Assembly: GCF_019649055.1 (NCBI RefSeq)
Contig: NW_026570380.1
Coordinates: 1-64,000, forward strand
Length of the DNA stretch: 64,000 nt
From: Paramacrobiotus metropolitanus
Taxonomy: Eukaryota > Tardigrada > Eutardigrada > Parachela > Macrobiotidae
Direction of reading: 5' to 3'
Every line of letters starts with the position of its first letter. The stretch's first letter is position 1. The translations under genes and the position numbers were made by a program. The notes beneath the pieces were generated by a model. That model saw only the letters and a program-made list of their open reading frames with translations, ran no database searches and was not told the origin of the DNA. This document shows positions 30,294 to 40,241 of this stretch, piece after piece.

Positions 30294-30671
30294 ATCAATT
30301 GGCCAGTGACAGCTGGCGATGATGACGTAACTGGCGTGAGCAACAGTTAATATTTTAAGAAAGGGCTAAGAGAAAACAATACTTGGACTTTACACCTGCA
30401 CCGTATCACACCGGGTCCAACACTCCGCACCGTCGCACACTGGCCCCTGCACAGCACCGGCCTCCGTTCCACACTGCGCAGCACCGGCCGCCGCACCACA
30501 CACCAACGTACAGGTAGGGTAGAGTAGCCATGTAGTGTAAATATTGTAATGGAACCCGCAAACAATACATATTGTACTTGTGGTGGTTGTTAACCACATC
30601 AGTGCACCGAGCGCGAGCGCTAATCCGCTGGAAATATGAAGCTATAAACCCTTAAAGACTTTACGGCTTCC

Positions 30672-30709
30672 AAAATCGTAAGGTGTTTTTAAAATCGTGA
30701 AGTGTTTTT
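30672..30709. repeat. 19-bp tandem duplication
   Basis: AAAATCGTAAGGTGTTTTT followed by AAAATCGTGAAGTGTTTTT. The surrounding 30294-30869 holds a GC-rich low-complexity block (30405-30510) and no gene I can support. Confidence 0.8.
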
Positions 30710-30869
30710 GTTTCAATTTTTATTCTCGTATTGCCGTCATATAGGTAATGATTAACTCCATCATAGACTATGTACACAGATTTCTGAGACTGAACATGAG
30801 TCCTATCAAAATCCCACACAGTGTACGGGTGAATAAAGGTAATACTGCACTTCAGAGCTTTAGACGCGG

Positions 30870-31241
30870 CTACCGATTGCTCAGCACCAGCTCAGGTGTT
30901 AGCTTGCAGCATATTCCGATCATAAGAATTAACAGCTTTGCCCAAGTTAACTCCGAACATCGGTATCTTAAGAAAGGGAAGTTCTCAGGACGAGACATGA
31001 AATCAAAAATATTTGTTCGAACTTCAAGGTGACGATCTTCAGTTCCATGTAGTGCAAACGACAAAGCACCGTAAAAGCAGTTTCCATCACTTGTAACTTT
31101 GACGAGTGTCAAGCTTCTAACGGCCAGCGTTTTATTTAGAAACACGTTCCAAACAGTCAGTCTATTCCTCCCGGCTTTTTCTTTATGGTCAGGTTCTTCA
31201 TGTGATAATTTATTTCTGTCTCTGCCGCTTCGATGTCGCAT
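30870..31241 (-). pseudogene. OTU-like cysteine protease fragment
   Basis: 123 codons. SDGNCFYGALSFALHG matches the OTU active-site region, with the catalytic Cys in DGNC, followed by the H-L-E-V-R helix. OTU domains remove ubiquitin, and animal Helitrons often encode one. The catalytic His region is not visible before the stop, so it is truncated or continues in another exon. It lies about 0.25 kb after the helicase. Confidence 0.65.
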
Positions 31242-31475
31242 ACTGATTGCCCTATAAATCGTAACTTGTAAAACAACTATTTACTGCTATAAGACAAGTT
31301 GTTACATACCACTGGAAAACGATGAACTTTGCAAGAGCTTCGAATCTGGCCTCTTCCGTAAGCCGGTCAGCAATTACTCCGGATCCAGAAAACTGAATAC
31401 TCATATAATAAAACGTCTTTTTTATAAGCTAAATCTTGTAAGCGGCGAGTGCGGGAAGAACCGGTAAAACTAAGA

Positions 31476-32904
31476 CTAGGAGCAAATTCCCTTTTCGCCA
31501 GATCTAACAGTCTTCTCCATTGTACGACCCTGGCTGGAATGAATTGTCAAAGCATCCGCTCGAACTAATGGAATGACGGTCCGACTGCATTGCTGTTGCT
31601 TGTTTGTCTTGAATTCGGGGCAAACAACACTGGACCAAGATTTCGTCGTTTGCTCGATCGGAACGCAGTTTACTGAAGCAGAAAAGCACAGCCCGTTATA
31701 TTTGTCGAAACGCTCAAGGACGGCAAGCGGCAGTGCTGGAAGCACGCTGTCCGGCTCATAGATGATCTGCTCAACTGTTCCGGTGGTACCTTTAACCAAG
31801 CCGACGCTGACCCACAGGTTCAACTTCAACATCACACGACATCCTGCACCAAGCCGTAGTACAGCTGGCAGCCGTTAAGCATCATCAATGTCAGATTTTT
31901 TCCCAATGGCGCACTTATGAATGGCTTGAATTAACGCTACACATAACCCCTTTTGCTCCAAAACTTCACAATTGTACTGTTCCACTTCTGGTCGAGTGGA
32001 GAAGAGCCTTTCGTCAGCGCGGAACTGTTGCTGCTCTTCAAAAGATAGCATCGCAATCCGGCGGCTCTAAAGAACTTCAAAATCTTCAATCGTTGAAGTG
32101 CCATGACTGAGCCTCCATACAACGTCTCGAAATACGGCTGAAGTGGGGTCGTCACCAATTTGGCGTTGCTGAATTCTCAGAACCGCTGCTCGAATAAACA
32201 CTATGCAGCATATAGGCAGTCTGGTGGTCCTGATTTGCTGACAAAGCAGTGGATGGGCAGTAAGGAGAACGGTCATTTACCGCAGGTAACTGGAGCAGAT
32301 CTCCAATCATGAAGACAGACATCTCACCAAATGGTTCTGATGACATTTGAACGAAGATTTCTCGAAGCCGCTTGTCTATGGCACAAAAAACTCGGCAGCC
32401 GATCATGGTGCGTTCTTCTAGGATTGAATACCGAGAATTTTTCCACTCTTTCTGCAGATTTCGCAATGCTTCTCCAGAAAGCGGCTTCGTGGTTCAGGTA
32501 TTAGGAGAATTGCGCAGACGAAATTGAATTGTACTTCCGTCAACCAGAAAAGCTGCCGCCTCAGTAGGCGCCAGAAGGACTGCAGGTAACGGGAACCATC
32601 CTGCTGCGAATAGTTGAGCAGTCCCATCAGTGACTTTATGAGAAACGACTTCCTAGTTCCAGCTGTGCCCTGTTAAAAACCCAAAAACGTCATAGTTAGG
32701 TGCTGCAACGCGTTCTCGTTCTTTGCTTACCAGAACAATCAGTCGCAAAGGTGTCTCGTCAGCCGTCTCACACTGGGTTTCAACCATGTCGAAAAGTAGT
32801 TTCTGTTCGCGATTTAGCTTTTCTTGATCTGCAAGAAGGACTTCAGGCGCAACGTCTCCCAGTTCGTGGCGTGATCGGTCAACGAACTTGGCAAGGAGCT
32901 CCAC
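31476..32904 (-). pseudogene. PIF1-type helicase of the Helitron
   Basis: The DNA helicase that unwinds during rolling-circle transposition. 32904-32653 carries the lead-in (ADQEKLNREQKLLFD). A Walker A reads GTAGTRKS near 32640, with Arg in place of the Gly before Lys. 32466-32152 holds Walker B and motif III as VFMIGDLLQLPAV. 31835-31476 holds LVKGTTGTV and ALTIHSSQGRT (motifs V and VI; the family usually has IHKSQG). Four or more frame changes separate the pieces. Confidence 0.8.
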
Positions 32905-33027
32905 ATTTTAAACATTCCGAATCGCAGCTCCCCATTCATGACTAGTGTCAACTTGTCTTTTACCTAAAACTGTAGCGTATTCTTCCACAGAAACTGTAGC
33001 TCCGGGACCGAGTCCGGCTACCTCCAT

Positions 33028-34554
33028 CTACTCCGCGTGCTGAACGCCAGGCTGTGGGTCTTCTTCGAATTCATCCTCAGACGCTTCGGCACCGTTCGGA
33101 AACCGCTCTTCTTCAGTAAATTTTTTGGACGATGCGAATGCCTGAACCCATGAACCATTAAAGCCTCCCACAGGCTGGTCTATAGCTCGGAAAGGGTGTT
33201 CCAGCATTAACCTTTGTCGGCAGTACCCTTCATCGCTTGGATTTACTGTAAAATAAGGAATGACGTCCACGACATTTTCTTTCCCGGCCGGCTTAGGTCT
33301 CCAGTTCTCCTCCTTCTGGTTCCACGTAAATGCTGTCATCACTTGTCGTAACCACAGGTTCTCGATCTACTCAAGCCGGCTGATGTATTTTTAGACAGCA
33401 TCAGTTTCGGTGGCATCACTGGAATCTTTATCGCCCTGTAACGTGCGCTTAATTCTTCAGAGATGAGTATGTTCAAAAATGCAAAGTTTCACGAAAGATC
33501 TGCTGCAGCGGACCAATGGTAATCCAAAAATCATGTGGCAGGCTTCCTGGCTGGTGTAGTCCCGCTCTCCAACAGTTTTTAACAGGAGTTTCTGGACAGC
33601 CACGCGGGGTCGATTGCTTTCATTCATTCCTTTGATAATGTTTTTCAGCAGCTTTATAGCGCCTTCAGATCGCAGATTTGATTTAGAAGCGTATTTCGCG
33701 GCGTATTTCATCACATACCCTACGTCAACTAATCCCGTCACATCCACATTTGCCCTCCGCGTCTGCGCCACAATCCGGTTGTGCGCATTTATTCGTTCAT
33801 CGTTTCGCTCCCGGAGGAGTCTTGCGCGCTGTTTCTCATCTAACGCAATTCGGCATTCAGCGCAAATATCTTTTGGATGATGAAATCTACAACAACACTA
33901 AACGAGCGACGTGTTGCAGTTTTGCATCACAAGAACCCATGGACATGAGAACTTCTACGAACCTGCCATTCCCAGCGAATCCAGTAGTCCTGCACTTGGA
34001 ACAGTTCGGTTAACACATGCTTTAGGAACAATTCAACTCATTCAGTGAACACCCATTCTGCGACAGCAGGTTCGGAAATCAGATTTTTGATACACTGCCC
34101 GTAGTTCGCGCTGGAGTTTTCTTCGCTCCAGTTAGCCGGATATTCAAGGGGCATCAGATGTTGAGTATCAAACCATTGAACATCGCCCGAGCTAAGTGAG
34201 AAGAAACTCGTAGGAGGACTGATTTGCCTACGCATAGCCAAGAGATTATCACGCCTCTCCATCCAGAACTGTTTACTGCTTAATAGCGTTTTCAAAAAAT
34301 ATGTGACGCGAGCCGCTAGGAATGAAAGATCTGTCTTGTATTTCTCTCGAAGTTCTTCGGCTGTCATCTGCTCATCCTCACAGGATCGGTATTTTAGATA
34401 AATACTTCCAGCAGTATTGCTCTTCATCGCTGCAAGGAGTTAAAAGCAAAGAATCGGAAACGCTCGTTACGTCTGAAGCGCCCGTTGCCGTATTTCATCA
34501 AATGCAAAAAAACATTCAGCCGTCTGCACTGACCAAATTTTTGGAGCGCGCAGA
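33028..34554 (-). pseudogene. Rep (HUH) region of the Helitron
   Basis: From the high-coordinate end: YGNGRFRRNERFRFFALN (34520-34440), then 34427-34038 (Helitron-like N). Around 33960 come YWIRWEWQ and HVHGFL, the HUH-type H-x-H. HHPKDICAECR lies at about 33890. 33771-33457 carries the two-tyrosine box YVMKYAAKYASKS and ERDYTSQEACH. 33342-33028 is the link to the helicase. HUH His and the Tyr pair are visible, but the frames are broken. This enzyme nicks and joins DNA during rolling-circle transposition. Confidence 0.8.
34551..34554. repeat. Target site duplication CAGA (left) of element D
   Basis: CAGA just before the LTR at 34555 is repeated at 38966-38969 just after the other LTR. Helitron coding sense runs up to both. 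Confidence 0.8.
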
Positions 34555-34925
34555 TGACGGAGATATCAGTACGATAGGAATAATTACCGTAATAATCTAT
34601 CCTACCGACCTACTCAACGACAGAGTATGAGCTGGTATCTCAATGTGGCATAGCTAAGTCTACGAATCTACGCGAAGCGAGAACTGCATCTCCGACGATA
34701 TTTTGTTCTCAACTCCGATCACTGCGAAACTCAGAATGCGAGAACTTATCCCTTAAAATACTGCCACACACGGACTTATATAGACACGGCGCATCCGTGT
34801 AGAAGCAACCAAAAGTAAATCCGAAAACAAAAGGGAACGATCGAGAATGTATAGCGATAAATAGAAAGTACGAGTAAAGCCGTCACTTTACGTACGTATC
34901 GCTACAGTACTGCTATATTCCGTCA
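34555..34925 (-). repeat. 3' LTR of element D
   Basis: 371 bp, TG...CA bounded, matching 38597-38965. On the minus strand a TATATAA lies at 34782-34776. Confidence 0.9.
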
Positions 34926-34935
34926 CCCCCGCAAA
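34926..34935 (-). promoter_or_regulatory. Polypurine tract of element D
   Basis: On the minus strand GTTTGCGGGGG abuts the start of the 3' LTR (TGACGG). Short but in the right place. The same motif recurs inside the element at about 36192 and 36258. Confidence 0.6.
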
Positions 34936-35437
34936 CGGCTTTTGGGGAACCCAGCACAAAAAGAACAGAAAAGCAAAAACAGGAAAAACAGGAATACAAA
35001 ACTAAATGAGATCTCACGCTCTCGACTGGGCAAGGTCGGGCAAATCCATCCTCCGTCCAAGAGTGAGTGACTGATCCTCCTCCACGGGTGACAAGTGAGG
35101 TGGTGAGAGGAGAGGATCCTTGACGGGATGGAACTTGTGAACGCAGGCAGGAAGAACGAACAGGTTGGCAAAACGGCAGTTTAAGAGCAGTCGGAGTGAA
35201 GTAAACAGAAAAACGTCGGAACAAACAAACTTTGAGTTTTTTAGTGGCCAATTTTAATTACGTAAAATCGCCGATGAAAATTTCAGCAAAAAACATCTGC
35301 GATGAAAAATGAAAATAAAAGAAAACACCACTTCTAAAATTGCGAAACGCAAAACAACGCACACAGTCAGCAGTGCAACTCGAGGCGGTTACAAGTGCGA
35401 CTCGCGTAGCAAACGTACAATCACCGTACGACGGCAT
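34936..35437. other. 3' untranslated part of element D
   Basis: About 500 bp between the integrase remnant and the polypurine tract. No supported frame. Confidence 0.5.
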
Positions 35438-36031
35438 TCAGAAAGGATATCTCCGGGAATAAATTCCCAGAAAATTTACAGGCACGTTTCGAGGTTTGTC
35501 CACTTCACTGGACTTCTCTTCATACACCATTTTGACGACTTGACCATCAACTTCAATTACGGCATTTTTCTGATCCGCTAAAGTCTGATTATTAAATTCA
35601 GATTTTTTACAATCATTTGAGTCGACACGTCGACCAGCCCAATTACACTCGTACTGGTCACATTTTGTAGTGTACGGGCTTTCTCCCTGCGACTGCGTAA
35701 GAAGAATTTCAACTTCTTCGTTCTGCAATATACTGTACACTTCAGCATCATTTTCAGATTCAAAATTTTCAGTTTCATTCGTCACATTTTCAGACACTAC
35801 AGCATTTTCACATTTCTGCAAAACATTTTCAATAGTTTTCCGCATATTACACCAATAATACCGAGTGGTCAGATACTTTTGCACTGACACGCCGCGCGGT
35901 AATAATTCATTTTTCGCACTTCGTTCCTGTACAGACATGATCAGTTTTAGTTGCCATTGTCTCGGCACCACAATTCTATCAATACCATTTCTATAGCGTT
36001 TTCGACAAAGCAAACCCTTTACCACAATCAT
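35438..36031 (-). pseudogene. Integrase zinc-domain remnant of element D
   Basis: 197 codons, ATG at 36031. Residues 15-75 follow the integrase HHCC domain (VVPRQWQLKLI, then the YYWCNMRKTIENVLQKC block) but the His pair and the last Cys are replaced. The rest is acidic and unlike the catalytic core; no D,D,E is present. Its ATG overlaps the gag TGA as ATGA (36031-36028), which suggests stop-restart or a frameshift junction. The retained open frame is odd for a dead domain. Confidence 0.55.
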
Positions 36032-37773
36032 GGATAAATTGCTTCATTTTGAAATTTATTTTTCGCTTGAATGGGATTTTTGTACAAGTAATACCAGTGT
36101 TTGGTATCCTTACATTTCCGCTGCTCCGCTTTCCAAAACTCTTCATTTACAAAGTTATCAGCCAATATGGCTATTTTAGTATTATCCGGCTTACCCCCGC
36201 AAACTTGACTGGTCACAGTCGTTTGCGACACATCGGGCGGTAGCTCACTGGGCACTGTTCGCCCCCGCAAACTTGAGTGCTGCTGCATTTCAGATGTTAC
36301 ATTATCAGTTAATTTCATTTCACACTGTACAGTGCGTATTTCCAATGAATGCGCTTCCAGTCGTTTCATATTGTACCGCTTAAGTACTTCTACAGGCGGT
36401 TCTTTTGAAACATCTTTCCAAGTGCCTTCGTATGTACAGTACTTAGCTGGGTGCAGCTCGTGGCACTTAAAGCAGATCGGCTGACCGCTATCGGTTCGCC
36501 ATTTATCCACGTCAATTTCGACATTTCTAATTATGTACGGCTTTTTAACGCCACTATTGTCACTACCACCGCTTTCATAATCTTCGTAATTCTCACATTC
36601 GTCATCATTCAAAGTATCATTTTCATATTCATCGCATTCACTTTCACAGTCATCGTCAAATTCAATTAAATCACTATTTTCGTACATTTCTTTTTGACAC
36701 TTCAAAGTGTACAGCGTTTTCAACTGTGACATAACATCTTCAACAGTTTTTGGTTTTGACATGATCAGCTTGCCATACCATTCCATACGGGTTTTCTTTA
36801 GTCCCTGAATCAGCACAGACACTCGTTCTTCTTCTTTTGTATTTAATGTATTAAACCAATTCAAGAAACCATCCACATGCGAATTTACCGTGTCTTCCTC
36901 TTTGAAGGCACGTGCATACATCGCTTGCCGTTTTTCGGCCGGATCACTCTCCGATGAGAAGTGACTAATTAATACTTCTTTCCAGTAAACCCAATTTTTA
37001 TCCGGATTTGACTTTTTATGTTCCAGATACCATAGATATGCATCGCCTTTTAATGCATAAGACAAACCTTTTTTAATCAACTGTTTCTCATTCCATCCGT
37101 TCAAGTTTGTACACCTTTCGCAATCCAAAATGAACCGTTCAACTTTACCGCTTTCTGGTGTATCTTCGTACATTTGCGGGTACTGTATTTTTTCAGACGC
37201 TTTAGGCGTACGCTGCATTTCTTCCATTTTAGACATCAGAGCTAACTGACGTTTAATCAGTTCGTCGGCTCTTGTTTTTTCACTGCGATACTCGTTTTCA
37301 AATCTTCCAGTTTTGTTGCGCAATTTCGACACTTCAGCTTTTAGCGCACTGTTTTCAATTTCCAAATTCGTATTACGGCCGTTTAACGCATGACATATGC
37401 GATTAGCATTGCTGTACTTCCTTTGAAGTGCAAGCGCAGTATACAGAGATGCCCAGGCAATCTCTTTCAGTTCATTCACATTCACTTCGTTATCAATTCT
37501 TACATCCCAATTTTCAATTGCTGCTTCAAACCTATTCTGGTCAAGCGACGATTCAATCAGTTCCGACTGCAACGGGTGCATGTCGTACCACAATTCTTCG
37601 TTTTCCGCAATACCACCGAACTGTACGGCATTTTCATTTTGCTGTGCTGCATTATCGTATGCAGTTGACGCTACGCCTTCCATTGTTTTAACATTTTCAG
37701 CGTCCACTGCACCGACTATCCGAAGAACTCTATTGTTCTTACCCGGATACTTCAGATACGCATTCACTCTCAT
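36028..37773 (-). CDS. Gag of element D, intact
   Basis: About 581 codons from the ATG at 37773, with a possible GTG 12 bases upstream. In order: an acidic N-terminus, a coiled coil (about residues 120-195), a gag core (residues 210-370: YPQMYEDTPESGKVERFI, ALKGDAYLWYLEHKKSN and a YARAFKEEDTVNSHVDGFL block), a very acidic stretch (D/E-rich, about 390-435) and a zinc knuckle CFKCHELHPAKYC (C-x2-C-x3-H-x4-C, one residue shorter than the usual x4). It would form particles and package RNA. An intact gag in an element without pol suggests it still assembles particles with help from others. Confidence 0.8.
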   Translation of the reverse strand: MRVNAYLKYPGKNNRVLRIVGAVDAENVKTMEGVASTAYDNAAQQNENAVQFGGIAENEELWYDMHPLQSELIESSLDQNRFEAAIENWDVRIDNEVNVNELKEIAWASLYTALALQRKYSNANRICHALNGRNTNLEIENSALKAEVSKLRNKTGRFENEYRSEKTRADELIKRQLALMSKMEEMQRTPKASEKIQYPQMYEDTPESGKVERFILDCERCTNLNGWNEKQLIKKGLSYALKGDAYLWYLEHKKSNPDKNWVYWKEVLISHFSSESDPAEKRQAMYARAFKEEDTVNSHVDGFLNWFNTLNTKEEERVSVLIQGLKKTRMEWYGKLIMSKPKTVEDVMSQLKTLYTLKCQKEMYENSDLIEFDDDCESECDEYENDTLNDDECENYEDYESGGSDNSGVKKPYIIRNVEIDVDKWRTDSGQPICFKCHELHPAKYCTYEGTWKDVSKEPPVEVLKRYNMKRLEAHSLEIRTVQCEMKLTDNVTSEMQQHSSLRGRTVPSELPPDVSQTTVTSQVCGGKPDNTKIAILADNFVNEEFWKAEQRKCKDTKHWYYLYKNPIQAKNKFQNEAIYP

Positions 37774-38578
37774 TGTCTGTTGCACTGGCTTCAGGTTTTT
37801 TATCCGGTAGACTTTGTTCTACGCGGAAACTTAAGCTACGCTTTTATTTTCAGTGTTCGTTACACTGACTTCCAGGTAGACTCTTTTGTTCTCACCCGGA
37901 TATTGCAAATCGAGATGATGATCTTCGGTGTTCTCTCACCGCTCACAGCACTCGCAATTGCTCTGGCTGTATGGCTACGCTACGATATGGTGCACCTGTA
38001 TGCTTGGCTTTTTGCTCTCGCATACAAAACTTAAGCTCAAGATGTGTCGACACTGTATATGCTCAGGCACTGCTCTGGCATACAAAACTTTAGCTCAAGG
38101 AAACTGCTTTCGAACTCTGTCTACTTGCAGTCCAGTTACGTAACTGCTACGCTTTACACTTTCTAGGAAACTCGTGCTCCGGCCGGTAGCTACGAGTACC
38201 TGCTTCAGTTTCAATTCACATTCACGCTCATTCATCATATTCATTTCATTTCATGTCAGTGCTCATGGGTCGATCTACAGGTTATCCCTGCATCGCCTTG
38301 CTGGCAGGTCAAACTGCTCAGCGTCCAGACAGAGCAAAGCCCCCGGACATTTACAGGTTTTCGTCGTGGGTCGCAGGCACGGGTCAGCAGGGTTTCCTCT
38401 TACTAACGCGTCGCCAGTACCCGGACTACTAACGTTTAGGCGTCCAGACGGCAGACCAGCTGCCCGGACATCCGTCCAGTCAGTACAAGTGTACCCGGAC
38501 TGAGCACGACCTAAAAGCCAACATTCACAATCGCAGTTTCAATCACAGTTTTACTTAACTAAGCCATCGGAAAGGTTC
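37774..38578 (-). other. Leader of element D
   Basis: Untranslated leader between primer binding site and gag. CCCGGA(C/T) recurs about six times on the plus strand (GTCCGGG in the sense strand) at 37740-38505, and a 20-bp block (GCATACAAAACTT-AGCTCAAG) is duplicated near 38025 and 38080. These may be packaging or dimerisation signals. Inference. Confidence 0.45.
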
Positions 38579-38596
38579 GAACATCGGTGGGCGCCA
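38579..38596 (-). promoter_or_regulatory. Primer binding site of element D (tRNA-Lys-like)
   Basis: Sense strand TGGCGCCCACCGATGTTC directly follows the LTR. TGGCGCCC is the complement of the 3' end of animal tRNA-Lys. Confidence 0.6.
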
Positions 38597-38965
38597 TGAC
38601 TGAGAGATCAGTACGATAGGAATAATTACCGTAATAATCTGTCCTACCGACCTACTCAACGACAGAGTGAGCTGGTGTCTCAATGTGGCATAGCTAAGTC
38701 TACGAATCTACGCGAAGCGAGAACTGCATCTCCGACGATATTTTATTCTCAACTCCGATCACTGCCAAACTCAGAATGCGAGAACTCATCCCCTAAAATA
38801 CTGCCACACATGGACTTATATAGACACGGCGCATCCGTGTAAAAGCAACCAAAAGTAAACCCGAAAACAAAAGGGAACGATCGAGAATGTATAGCGATAA
38901 ATAGAAAGTACGAGTAAAGCCGTCACTTTACGTACGTATCGCTACAGTACTGCTATACTCCGTCA
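38597..38965 (-). repeat. 5' LTR of element D
   Basis: 369 bp, TG...CA bounded, matching 34555-34925. Carries the promoter TATATAA on the minus strand at 38822-38816. Confidence 0.9.
38816..38822 (-). promoter_or_regulatory. TATA box in 5' LTR of element D
   Basis: TATATAA in the sense strand, conserved in both LTRs. Confidence 0.65.
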
Positions 38966-40241
38966 CAGACTAACGCGCCCGTTGGAAACATAGTGGGAAA
39001 AGCACACACGTTATAGCCTGCTAGTTGAAATCCGTTTATGGGCATATTACTTAAGACGGCCACTGCACTGCAGGGTTAACACATTCCCGAAAAGCTGAAT
39101 TAACAGCTTCATCTTCGATTGTTTTGTGCTCAATGATGAGAGTAAATGTTTCGGTATCAGCAACAACATCCTCAGGAACGTCATCTTTAACAGTGTTCAT
39201 AGGCCTTTCGCTCATTGGTGGCCCGCAATATCCTCAGAATTTGCGCTTCGCAGCTGATGATCAATATAGTCGTCTTCTGGTAAGGCCTGAAGTTGATCCT
39301 TGGAAACAATAACGTCGTGATAATACATGTTGTTCTTCTGAAGCCATCGTAGCGCTTTTTCTATTGCGGTTTGTGGGACTTTGAAGTTTTTCGACTGTGG
39401 TGTATCAGCGCGTTTAACCATAATGACATCGGAATAGTCGGCAATTTAGGCAGAGCTTTGGCGAACTCTTTAACGTTTTGATCGAAGTTGATGACGTTTC
39501 CTTTGTATCCAACGTGACCTCCGGTATGCAGAATCTCACCTTCCTTATATCGTTCATCATTCCTGCGTTATATTGGACACAAAAAAACTTTACCTGGAAG
39601 TGTTTGAACCGTCATAACCGTCGCGACTTGTGCAATCAACATTCTATCTATCGGTTCCAAAGAACTTAATTCAGGCGGCACATCCATGGCTGCAATACAG
39701 TTAGTATAATTATAAACAGTTTGTTAAACATTTCAGAAATGCAGCATCTGGATCCATATTATTGTCCTTGGAGAGAAGTTTCGGTTCCTTTTTCCGTAGT
39801 ACAACGCCGGCATGTTTCTTGTCTGCTTGAAATACACAGATCCGGAAAACTATCGTTGCAGACCAAACACCCCTCGAAAGCGAACGATTGTACTGCAGAG
39901 CGAAACGTTTCATACCATCGACAACCTTGTCCGTCCGTAAGAATCCTAGGGGTGTTTCAACACTGCAAAACATTGGGGTTTACAACACTGGAACCATCTA
40001 GCTCTGGACAGACATCAGAAACCGCAGCTTGCAAGTCAGGTATTTCCACGCCAAAGGCATGTCGAGGTTTTTTGCGCCTAACACGCTCGTTCTCTTTGGT
40101 CCGATCACGTCCGCTGTCAGACATTTGCTTCCGTCTTGATTTATTCCCACTGGCTTTGACAGCCTTTCTAGGTGTCATAGTACGCTTTGGCATCCGTGAC
40201 CTTTGCATCTTTTCTTCCTTAAGAAATTCTTTCGATGTCAA
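38966..40241 (-). pseudogene. N-terminal part of the Helitron protein
   Basis: 40241-39957 is a very basic N-terminus (RRKKPRHAFG). 39680-39430 reads IDRMLIAQV, a GHVGYKGNVINFDQNV block and AKALPKLPTIPMS, and 39421-39212 a KVPQTAIEKALRWLQKNN block; these are the DUF6570-type pattern of Helitron proteins. Just before the element D junction sense resumes with GYNVCAFPTMFPTG, the block that starts the Helitron-like N domain. Frame changes throughout. Confidence 0.7.

Larger units (their letters stand above)
34555..38965 (-). mobile_element. LTR retroelement D, gag-only, non-autonomous
   Basis: 4.4 kb, minus strand, with 370-bp LTRs (34555-34925 and 38597-38965), a CAGA target duplication, a primer binding site beside the 5' LTR and a G-rich tract beside the 3' LTR. 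It encodes an intact gag and a short integrase remnant. No protease, RT or RNase H is present, so it depends on another element. The LTRs differ at about a dozen positions. Confidence 0.85.
30870..40241 (-). mobile_element. Helitron (Rep/PIF1 helicase, OTU), split by LTR element D
   Basis: Minus-strand remains of one Helitron coding region read from 40.2 kb down to 30.9 kb. In order: a basic N-terminus, a DUF6570-type block, the Helitron-like N domain, the rolling-circle Rep domain, a PIF1-family helicase and an OTU protease. Element D (34555-38965) interrupts it inside the Helitron-like N domain. The coding sense resumes on either side with CAGA duplicated. Terminal TC and CTRR ends were not located. 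Many stops and shifts. Confidence 0.8.

Noticed and set aside
30347-30599. Three overlapping minus-strand frames of Gly/Arg/Cys-rich sequence
   Set aside because: They are products of a GC-rich low-complexity block (30405-30510), not a gene.
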